Source: Dehalococcoidia bacterium UBA6627 (GTDB lineage: Bacteria > Chloroflexota > Dehalococcoidia > UBA2979). Taken from it: a stretch of DNA of 11,096 bases. Position numbers and translations under genes: made by a program. This document shows, one piece after another, positions 1 through 5,369 of this stretch. The DNA lies in the NCBI GenBank assembly GCA_002455955.1, contig DKLZ01000019.1:1-11096 (forward strand), in the 5' to 3' direction. The number at the start of each line of letters is the position of its first letter. The first letter of the stretch is position 1. The notes under the pieces are model-generated. The model was not told where the DNA came from and did no database searches. It saw only the letters and a program-made list of their open reading frames with translations.

Positions 1-2
1 CT

Positions 3-812
3 CCTGCAGCGGAAGCTCCTGCAGAAAGTACAACGGATGGTGATGCGTCTGAATCGGAACTAGAACAAGAAGAGACTGATCCGTTCCGCCAAGTAGCAGG
101 CACTGAGGGATTCCGATCGGCTGCAAGCGCATATCATCCGTCTCCTGTTGGTTTCGTTGCAGTGGCACTCTTTTCCGCGATTTTCTTCGCGATGTGGGTA
201 TTCCCGGGGCCAGCTGCGATCACCGTTGCCGATGTATCAGTGGGCGCAACGGTATTTATTGGTGTGCCGATGGGTGTGGTTTTTGTTCTAATTTTTGTTG
301 TGAGTCAATGGTCGGCATTGAGTCGATTCGCTGCAACGCGACCCCGCCGAACATCGAGTTGGCGCGAAGGTGACCTTGATTGGCGTCGTGGTGAGGAATC
401 GCGGCGTGCTGAATTAACCAAGATCGTCAACCAGATTGCTCGTGATCGCTTCGCATTCCCGAACGAAGAGAATCCAGAGTTGCAGACCTATGTGAATCTG
501 CCGGAGCCTCAAATGGCGATTCAGGTTCAGGGTGGGATCGAAAAACTCCTGCCAGACATAGTTGTGTTGGATAAACCTGGCGGCCGGCCGAAACTAATTG
601 CTCAGGTAGAGTCGACGGAGACGCTGACTCGTGAACTCGCAGAGTACGTATGGGCTCGCCTTGAGACGCGCGATGCACCATTGTTGCTGTATGTCCCATC
701 GGGAATGGCATCGACTGCGCGCGACTACGTGAAGGCAGCAGGTATTAAGAATGCTGAAATTCGAACGTGGCGTCGACTACCGCAAGGTATGAAGGTACTC
801 GAACTTAACTAG
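3..812 (+). CDS. Two-helix membrane protein with C-terminal PD-(D/E)XK-like domain, 5' partial
   Basis: The frame is open from the first bases of the window to a TAG stop, so the start lies upstream; 269 residues are visible. A GTG at 162 is in frame but falls inside the first membrane helix and is unlikely to be the start. Order seen: an Ala/Pro/Glu-rich acidic stretch (about residues 1-30, with a repeated CTCCTGCAG in the DNA), a membrane helix at about 48-68, a short loop, a second helix at about 80-102, an Arg-rich juxtamembrane segment, and a soluble alpha/beta domain at about 140-269. That domain has PDIVV (184-188), a Gly/Pro/Lys turn, then IAQVEST (199-205). This layout resembles the beta-hairpin of PD-(D/E)XK nuclease-fold proteins, but Q-x-E replaces (D/E)-x-K, so activity is doubtful. 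Both ends of the visible part probably face the cytoplasm. The gene converges with the minus-strand cluster ending at 949. Function is not recognised; the fold is an inference. Confidence 0.75.
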   Translation, partial: PAAEAPAESTTDGDASESELEQEETDPFRQVAGTEGFRSAASAYHPSPVGFVAVALFSAIFFAMWVFPGPAAITVADVSVGATVFIGVPMGVVFVLIFVVSQWSALSRFAATRPRRTSSWREGDLDWRRGEESRRAELTKIVNQIARDRFAFPNEENPELQTYVNLPEPQMAIQVQGGIEKLLPDIVVLDKPGGRPKLIAQVESTETLTRELAEYVWARLETRDAPLLLYVPSGMASTARDYVKAAGIKNAEIRTWRRLPQGMKVLELN

Positions 813-854
813 TCTGCGCTCTCAGATGTTCATGTGAATTGTGAAGCATTCAAT

Positions 855-884
855 TAAGTTAGGTCGTTAATAGAACCTAGCTTA
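855..884. terminator. Candidate bidirectional hairpin between convergent genes
   Basis: TAAGTTAGGT and ACCTAGCTTA pair over 10 bp with one G-U wobble around a 10-base loop. The hairpin lies 43 bases after the upstream stop and 65 bases before the 3' end of the opposing DUF488 gene. No U-run follows on either strand, so intrinsic termination is not assured. Position between convergent genes is the main support. Confidence 0.35.
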
Positions 885-948
885 CTGAACCATGAACTTA
901 CAATCTTAAGGTACACGTCAGATATTGCGCTTAATCGTTGTCACAGGA

Positions 949-1338
949 TCACATTCGATCTGACGTGGGATCCTGCATCTGGGAGAGGCATCTTCTGATG
1001 ATAGAGGCGAGGATATTCCGTGGTGCGAGCTCGTCAACGGCATCGTCAACAAGGACGATGCCGTTCGTGGCAGCGTTCACTGCCCATTTCAGTAAGCCTG
1101 GATGCTCGTTGAGTTCAGTCTCGTAGCGCGCCTCGAAGGCGGTATCGTCTATATCACCTGCCCTCCATGCGTCGAGTAGCAACGTGCTTGGTGCTAACTC
1201 TCGATCCCATTGATCGATTGCGTCACGGGTTATCCCGGAAGGCCAGCGGCGAGATACTAGGTACCGGAAGTAAGGAACATCAGGTGGGTCATAGATCGAG
1301 CCAGTTTCAATTCGTGCGTCCTTCTCTTCGTTAGCCAC
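949..1338 (-). CDS. DUF488 (YeaO-type) family protein
   Basis: A 129-residue protein with the family hallmarks: an early IYDPPD (15-20), a strand leading into YLVSRRWPSGIT (26-37; the family usually reads LVDRxWPRG), then WDRELAPSTLLL (44-55), and FEARYETEL (68-76) matching the family's F...Y..EL stretch. The helix containing PRNILASII (106-114) stands where the family's C-terminal conserved helix lies. The biochemical role of this family is not established. The start is GTG, chosen because GGAG lies about 8 bases upstream and because it begins 2 bases after the TAA of the DinB-fold gene, so the two are almost certainly cotranscribed. The middle is shorter than in typical members, which carry an extra loop after APS. 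Confidence 0.8.
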   Translation of the reverse strand: MANEEKDARIETGSIYDPPDVPYFRYLVSRRWPSGITRDAIDQWDRELAPSTLLLDAWRAGDIDDTAFEARYETELNEHPGLLKWAVNAATNGIVLVDDAVDELAPRNILASIIRRCLSQMQDPTSDRM

Positions 1339-1340
1339 AT

Positions 1341-1850
1341 TTAGTCTCCGCTTGTAGCGATCATCGCGCCTGGTAGCCCAAGGTCAGGTGCTCCAACCAA
1401 CGAGGCAAGTGCTGAAAGTTCTCCCATATGCACAAATAAATGAGCTGCGGTTTGTGCTACGTGGTACTCGATATTTGTGTCTGCGAGGTCGAGTTTAGCG
1501 TTCTCTTGTATTCCTAATGGCACTGAATCGTGTTCCATATCTGCTGGAGTCATCATTTCGAGGTACGCGATCATTCTGTTGCTCACGCCTTCGAATATTT
1601 TGATTGCGTCTTCAAAGGATAGAGTTTTGTCCTTCGCAAGTTGTTCTTTGAACCATGGGTGGATTTCTTCGTCAGTAACAGTGCTGCGAAGGGTTTCCAC
1701 GTCGCGTGTGATATGCAGCAGAGTCACTATTCCAGGGTTCAAGCGTCCGATGGCACCACCACGTCCAGGTGCAGGTAATGCATCAATGACTCGTGAAAAC
1801 TCAGTGAGAGCGTCGATGAGCATATTGGCTGCGAGTGGTCGTTTAGACAC
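1341..1850 (-). CDS. DinB-superfamily (DinB/YfiT-fold) four-helix-bundle protein
   Basis: 169 residues, almost wholly helical. LLHITRD (44-50) supplies a His in the second helix (H46), and AHLFVHMGELSAL (136-148) supplies H137 and H141, in the arrangement of the DinB/YfiT metal-binding triad. The segment LVGAPDLGLPG (151-161) after the last helix is a common DinB-superfamily ending. Members are metal-dependent enzymes, including thiol-dependent transferases and isomerases, and the founding Bacillus subtilis dinB is DNA-damage inducible. The substrate here is unknown. The start is GTG: an in-frame stop lies four codons upstream, leaving GTG at 1850 or ATG at 1823. No clear Shine-Dalgarno precedes the GTG; a GATAAA-like element about 8 bases upstream might indicate a leaderless transcript. 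The gene follows the 62-residue membrane ORF by 94 bases and precedes DUF488 by 2 bases. Confidence 0.75.
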   Translation of the reverse strand: MSKRPLAANMLIDALTEFSRVIDALPAPGRGGAIGRLNPGIVTLLHITRDVETLRSTVTDEEIHPWFKEQLAKDKTLSFEDAIKIFEGVSNRMIAYLEMMTPADMEHDSVPLGIQENAKLDLADTNIEYHVAQTAAHLFVHMGELSALASLVGAPDLGLPGAMIATSGD

Positions 1851-1944
1851 AGTTGGAGTTTATCGATCTGTGCGATGAAATAAAGTGCACTCATCGATCT
1901 TGAGAGGATTAATTCGGCACTGGCGTTACGGATGGAAATTTATT

Positions 1945-2133
1945 TCAGCGTTCGATCGAGTGATACCGGCGCTGGAGCGAGCGTTGACCATGATTGTATC
2001 GATGCCCCAGTAGTGGAAATCTCTTAGGGGATAGAGCAGTCGATGAAGATTGCATTCCATCATGGGCCCATTGCTGTAGTAGCAGTACGGCTGCCGAACC
2101 AACCATGATTCCTATGATCAGTACGAAGAGCAT
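1945..2133 (-). CDS. Small single-pass membrane protein, 62 aa, unrecognised
   Basis: The product starts with a strongly hydrophobic helix (about residues 1-20, MLFVLIIGIMVGSAAVLLL), followed by a polar Ser/Thr stretch and an Arg/His-rich basic tail (about 37-62). By the positive-inside rule the C-terminus should be cytosolic. Support for it being real: AGGGGG (2145-2140, one mismatch to AGGAGG) six bases before the ATG, a TTGACA-containing promoter-like site about 70 bases further upstream overlapped by three regular repeats, and location in an otherwise unexplained 457-base gap on the same strand as its neighbours. I do not recognise a family. Small size, one membrane helix and an operator-like control region recall stress-induced small membrane effectors such as SOS division inhibitors, but there is no sequence evidence for that activity. 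Confidence 0.5.
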   Translation of the reverse strand: MLFVLIIGIMVGSAAVLLLQQWAHDGMQSSSTALSPKRFPLLGHRYNHGQRSLQRRYHSIER

Positions 2134-2175
2134 CGTTTACCCCCTGCCACAGCGTTTCCCAAGTTCCTCTAATAA

Positions 2176-2221
2176 GAACATTTGTACGTTCCGAACAGAT
2201 GTAAATGTAGAACAAATGTAC
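2176..2221. repeat. Three operator-like direct repeats with 17-bp period
   Basis: Plus-strand units are GAACATTTGTAC (2176-2187), GAACAGATGTAA (2193-2204) and GAACAAATGTAC (2210-2221); starts are exactly 17 bp apart with unrelated 5-bp spacers. On the minus strand all three read TACANNTGTTC. The TGTTC half matches the Gram-positive LexA box (GAAC-N4-GTTC), while TACANNTGT matches the left side of CopY/BlaI-type boxes (TACANNTGTA). One copy fills the promoter spacer, the second touches the -10, and the third lies just downstream. This is what a cooperative repressor operator looks like; the cognate regulator is not in the window. Confidence 0.6.
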
Positions 2222-2233
2222 TTACCATGTCAA
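2204..2233 (-). promoter_or_regulatory. Candidate sigma-70-type promoter for the 62-aa membrane ORF cluster
   Basis: On the minus strand a perfect TTGACA (2233-2228) is followed after 18 bases by TACATT (2209-2204), four of six matches to TATAAT. It points toward the ATG at 2133 and would give a leader of about 65 bases carrying an AGGGGG ribosome site. The spacer contains one whole copy of the 17-bp-period repeat and the -10 overlaps the next one, the classic place for a repressor to block RNA polymerase. Placed 75 bases beyond the serS stop, it would make the downstream cluster independent of the lysS-serS operon. Confidence 0.5.
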
Positions 2234-2264
2234 CTGTGAATAGCTGGGCTAACCGGCCATTTGG

Positions 2265-2287
2265 ATTCATAGGCTTGAGCTATGAGT
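2265..2287 (-). terminator. Weak hairpin after serS
   Basis: ATTCATAG and CTATGAGT (plus-strand reading) pair over 8 bp with one wobble around a 7-base loop, 20 bases past the serS stop. No U-run follows, so this is only a possible 3' end for the lysS-serS transcript. Confidence 0.25.
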
Positions 2288-2307
2288 AGTTGATAGAAGT
2301 CTAGATG

Positions 2308-3624
2308 CTAAGCAGGGTCAATTCTCTCCTGGCCTCCGAGGTAGGGACGCAGTGGCAAGGGAACTTCTACACTTCCATCATTAAGCTGGTATTGCTCGAG
2401 GATAGTTGCAAGCAATCTTGGTAGAGCGAATCCGCTTCCGTTCAATGTATGTAAGTACTCGATGTCGCCATCTTCGGTTCGGAAACGTAAGTTTGCTCGG
2501 CGAGCTTGGAAGTCCAAAAAATTCGAGACACTCGACACCTCGAGCCATTCCTGATCGCCTGGCGCCCAAGTCTCAATGTCATACGTCATTGCCGATGCAA
2601 AAGTTAGGTCACCGGTTGCCAAGCGCAATACGCGGTAGCTTAGCTTCAGCTCACGTAACAGTTTGAGTGCATCATCAAGTAGTTGATCGAGTGCTTCCCA
2701 TGAGTCATCAGGGCGCTCAAAGCGAACCATTTCTACCTTGTCGAACTGGTAGAGACGCTTGACTCCACGGGATGAGCTACCAGCACTGAACTGTTCGTTT
2801 CGGAAGCAAGGGCTGTAAGCCGCATGATGAATAGGCAAATCAGAACTTTCGAGAATCTCGTCCCGATACATATTTGTTACCGGCACTTCAGCAGTTGGAA
2901 TCAGCCAGCGACCATTCGTGGTCTCGAACATCGTGTCTGCGAATTTCGGTAGCTGACCTGTACCTACTAGAGCATCTCGAGTGACCATAGCTGGCGGGTA
3001 TACTTCTTGATAACCGCGCTTTCGATGCTGGTCTAGCATCCACGAGATCAAAGCTCGCTGTAATCGAGCACCGTCTCCCAATAGCATCGGCAGGTGTGCG
3101 CCTGATAGTTTTGCTGACCTCTTGAAATCGATAATTCCAAGAGTTTCTCCCAAATCCCAGTGCGGCTTCACCGATGCGGTGTCTTCAATAGCAGGCCATT
3201 CTGAGATTGGCACTGGTGGATCAATCCGCTGTTCCTCACCTGTCGCACCGTTGCCAATCAGCACAACAGTCGAGTTTTCTTCTACACCTAGAGGAACGTC
3301 TTCATGGAAGAGATTCGGTACTTCTAACAGTAGTTTGTTGAGCGCTGAGTCAAGATCTGTGAGGCGTTTTTCTAGGTCGTCGAGTTTGCTAGCAACGGAG
3401 CGCTGTTCATCGATCAACCGTTGACGCTCAGCGGAATCTTTAGCCGCGCCGATTAGTTTTCCGGCACGGTTTCGGTCAGCACGCATCGTTTCGACTTCAG
3501 TCAGTAGCGGGCTACGTTCTGCATCTAGTTCGATGATCTGTTCGATTGGTGCTTCAGTGTGGCGCTGATTCACGGCGTTTCGAACTTCGTCGGTGTGTTC
3601 ACGAATTGTTTGTAGAGAGAGCAC
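2308..3624 (-). CDS. serS: Seryl-tRNA synthetase
   Basis: Charges tRNA-Ser with serine in the cytoplasm. At 438 residues it has the usual length for bacterial SerRS. The N-terminal antiparallel coiled coil that grips the tRNA long variable arm spans about residues 25-100. The class II catalytic core follows: TAEVP (244-248) of the serine-binding TxE loop, motif 2 from CFRNEQFSAGSSSRG to FDKVEM (273-299), SNFLDFQARR (367-376), and motif 3 LNGSGFALPRLLATILEQYQ (394-413). Motif 2 is slightly unusual, with SSSRG where GRDTRG or similar is common and YQF for HQF; the usual Cys of the SSCSN strand is Val. The start is GTG, supported by AGAGGT 6 bases upstream and by the TAGTG junction with the Nudix gene, which overlaps by one base. 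It is the last gene of the operon that starts with lysS. Confidence 0.97.
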   Translation of the reverse strand: MLSLQTIREHTDEVRNAVNQRHTEAPIEQIIELDAERSPLLTEVETMRADRNRAGKLIGAAKDSAERQRLIDEQRSVASKLDDLEKRLTDLDSALNKLLLEVPNLFHEDVPLGVEENSTVVLIGNGATGEEQRIDPPVPISEWPAIEDTASVKPHWDLGETLGIIDFKRSAKLSGAHLPMLLGDGARLQRALISWMLDQHRKRGYQEVYPPAMVTRDALVGTGQLPKFADTMFETTNGRWLIPTAEVPVTNMYRDEILESSDLPIHHAAYSPCFRNEQFSAGSSSRGVKRLYQFDKVEMVRFERPDDSWEALDQLLDDALKLLRELKLSYRVLRLATGDLTFASAMTYDIETWAPGDQEWLEVSSVSNFLDFQARRANLRFRTEDGDIEYLHTLNGSGFALPRLLATILEQYQLNDGSVEVPLPLRPYLGGQERIDPA

Positions 3625-4226
3625 TACGGACCTCTATTCGGTTCGAGTGAACGCGATAAACGCTCAGCTTCGATCGCGGCGATACCCTGAAGCCGGACAT
3701 CGTCGTTAGGAGTGAGTGATGCTCCGGATGCCTCATGCAGGAGTGGTGTCGCATTACGTAGTTCAGTTTCAGTTACCCAACACCATCCGTGTTCGTCTGA
3801 CGGGAGATTTATTGCCTGTCCACTTACTGGTTTTGCGAAATATATGAAGTCTATATGTTGATGATGCTCGCTTAGTCCACCGTCGCCATTCGGTAGGTCA
3901 TAGATACCAATATTCACAGGTGGTGGTAACTGGTCTGGCATTGCAAATGGGAATCGAGCGTTGCCATTCAAAATTTCGGCCCTGATACCGGTCTCTTCCA
4001 TGATTTCCCGCAACACTGCCTCGATTGGATTTTCGTTAGTTTCGATATGGCCACCAGGAGGGAGCCAAGATTTGAGTCGATGCCAGTGGAGCGCGGTCCG
4101 CCCATCATGGGAAAGAAAACCCGTGACAGTGAAGTGGCGATTCATCGCGCGGAGCGTAGCAATGGACTCAAGTGACGGCAAAATGCTCCCACAGGACATA
4201 GATTCATATGCGTCAGGTGATTCCAT
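3624..4226 (-). CDS. Nudix hydrolase
   Basis: A perfect Nudix box (G-x5-E-x7-R-E-x2-E-E-x-G-I) occupies residues 59-81, beginning GHIETNE and ending REIMEETGI; the glutamates of the REIMEE helix bind the catalytic divalent cations. It is preceded by a typical first strand, HFTVTGFLSHDGRTALHWH (31-49), and followed by a GIYDLP strand and an HIDFIYFA strand. Such enzymes cleave nucleoside diphosphates linked to another group; the substrate is not predictable here. An ATG at 4403 would give 259 residues but would overlap the HAD gene by 190 bases with a sequence lacking Nudix character. I choose the ATG at 4226 (200 residues, 14-base overlap); 4196 is another possibility. The stop overlaps the serS GTG by one base. 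The gene sits between the HAD phosphatase and serS in the lysS operon. Confidence 0.88.
   Translation of the reverse strand: MESPDAYESMSCGSILPSLESIATLRAMNRHFTVTGFLSHDGRTALHWHRLKSWLPPGGHIETNENPIEAVLREIMEETGIRAEILNGNARFPFAMPDQLPPPVNIGIYDLPNGDGGLSEHHQHIDFIYFAKPVSGQAINLPSDEHGWCWVTETELRNATPLLHEASGASLTPNDDVRLQGIAAIEAERLSRSLEPNRGP
3630..3635 (-). promoter_or_regulatory. Shine-Dalgarno site fixing the GTG start of serS
   Basis: AGAGGT on the minus strand ends 5 bases before the GTG at 3624 and lies inside the last codons of the Nudix gene. It is the clearest ribosome site within this operon and supports the GTG over any later start in serS. Confidence 0.55.
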
Positions 4227-4872
4227 GATTAAGCCATCGGTGATCGAATTCATCAATAGTATCGAGTACCGCGTGTGCTGCCGATTGAGGTTCAGGGACA
4301 TATGTCGCTTGGCGAAGTTGCACGACTTGCATCCCAGCCGATGATGCGGAGCTGATGCCTGGTATCGAATCTTCGATGGCGATTGAGCATTCGACGTTAG
4401 CACCTAGCCGATTTGCAGCGTGTAAGTAGATGTCCGGAGCGGGTTTACCATGCTCTACGTCGTTGCGCGTAATGATTACGTCGAAGCGCTCGCGCAAGCC
4501 TGACGCTTGTAAGGTCGCCTCCGTCCAGTCGGGTTGAGTCATGGTGACCACAGCAATGGCAAGCCCCTGTGCAAGGGCAGCGTCGATCAAATCAGCGATA
4601 CCGGGTAGCGGCTTGATTCCATTAGTTTCGAGTTCTGCAAGGAAGAGGTCTGACGACCGCTTTCGAACGATATCTTCAGGGATTTCATATGTTTTCTGGA
4701 GCCAGGAAGCGAGGTCTTTTGTTCCGATGAATCGTTCGTAGTCGCCTAGAGAAAGCTGCGCTGGTGAAACGAGTGCACAGGCTGTCGCGTAGTGAAGAGG
4801 TTCTGTATCTACCAGTACCCCATCCATATCGAAGACGACCGCTTCGAGCGACAAACATGGACCTGTGCGCAT
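4213..4872 (-). CDS. HAD-superfamily phosphatase, beta-phosphoglucomutase-like
   Basis: 219 residues with all four HAD motifs: FDMDGVLVDTEP (14-25; nucleophile D15, acid/base D17), VVTMT (108-112; motif II Thr), HGKPAPDIYLHAA (141-153; motif III Lys at K143), and IEDSIPGISSASSAGM (166-181; metal-binding E167-D168). The helical cap lies between about 25 and 90. The DGVLVDTEP start and KPAPDIYL pattern place it in the phosphoglucomutase/phosphatase-like branch (Pfam HAD_2 type), acting on small phosphorylated metabolites in the cytosol. True substrate is unknown. The ATG overlaps the TGA of the SRPBCC gene by one base (TGATG), which implies translational coupling, and its own end overlaps the Nudix start by 14 bases. 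Confidence 0.92.
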   Translation of the reverse strand: MRTGPCLSLEAVVFDMDGVLVDTEPLHYATACALVSPAQLSLGDYERFIGTKDLASWLQKTYEIPEDIVRKRSSDLFLAELETNGIKPLPGIADLIDAALAQGLAIAVVTMTQPDWTEATLQASGLRERFDVIITRNDVEHGKPAPDIYLHAANRLGANVECSIAIEDSIPGISSASSAGMQVVQLRQATYVPEPQSAAHAVLDTIDEFDHRWLNHGIT

Positions 4873-5366
4873 CAGGAAATCGGTTGTTTCGAATATTCAT
4901 GCTCGATTATTTGTTTGAGATTCCAGATTGAGTCACGTAGTGCCTGAGTGCGTTGAGGTCGAAGCATGACCGCTTCGAGAACAGATCCGAGTAGTCCAAG
5001 TTGTGGTTCGAAAACAGCCTCAACAGTTAGATGGGTGTCCTGCTTGGTTTCGACATGGATAGTCCAGTTAAGTCCATCGATCTCTCCTTCTTCGTTTTCG
5101 CGTTTGAAGCTCACTTTGAAAGGGTCGTTCTCATCTAGATTGAGGTGGCCGGTCTCGGTGCGTCCAGTTAGAGAAAGTTCAAAGGCAAGCGATTGACCGC
5201 TGGCGTTGTAGTTACGAAAACGCTTGCTGAGCCATTCGGCATGCTCGGAAATTGCTAAGAGTCTTTCTCGGACAATTGTGTAGGGAGCATGGATATGAGT
5301 GTCCTCACGTATTTTGCTGAGATTTCGGTGACGAGTATCGGTAGGGGTGGTTACGAATTCCGACAT
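4872..5366 (-). CDS. SRPBCC/START-fold protein
   Basis: 164 residues. After a polar N-terminus, REDTHIHAPYTIVRERLLAI (20-39) is the usual first strand and helix of SRPBCC (polyketide cyclase/START) domains. Alternating beta strands follow (about 58-120: FELSLTG, FKVSFKRE, LNWTIHVE, THLTVEAVFEP), then a long C-terminal helix (about 125-158) that closes the hydrophobic cavity. The family binds lipids, cofactors or other hydrophobic ligands; no catalytic residues can be assigned. The ATG is supported by GAGG (5378-5375) 8 bases upstream, inside the last codons of lysS; the gap to lysS is 3 bases. The next gene's ATG overlaps its TGA. Confidence 0.75.
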   Translation of the reverse strand: MSEFVTTPTDTRHRNLSKIREDTHIHAPYTIVRERLLAISEHAEWLSKRFRNYNASGQSLAFELSLTGRTETGHLNLDENDPFKVSFKRENEEGEIDGLNWTIHVETKQDTHLTVEAVFEPQLGLLGSVLEAVMLRPQRTQALRDSIWNLKQIIEHEYSKQPIS

Positions 5367-5369
5367 GGA

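Noticed and set aside
1..24. CTCCTGCAG direct repeat at the window edge
   Set aside because: It encodes the Ala/Pro/Glu-rich low-complexity segment of the first gene and needs no other explanation.
1477..1878. 133-codon plus-strand frame antisense to the DinB-fold gene
   Set aside because: The opposite strand carries clear DinB-superfamily motifs; this translation is Ser-rich without any recognisable domain and has no ribosome site.
1994..2239. 81-codon plus-strand frame across the small-ORF region
   Set aside because: It runs through the repeats and promoter, is Cys/Ser-rich with no domain, and overlaps the better-supported minus-strand membrane ORF.
1851..2307. tRNA, small-RNA or CRISPR content in the largest gene-poor gap
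   Set aside because: No cloverleaf, T-loop consensus or spaced identical repeats were found; the only regular repeats are the three 12-bp operator-like units.
4227..4403. N-terminal extension of the Nudix gene to an ATG at 4403
   Set aside because: It would overlap the HAD gene by 190 bases with basic, non-conserved sequence; the ATG at 4226 fits family length and operon spacing.
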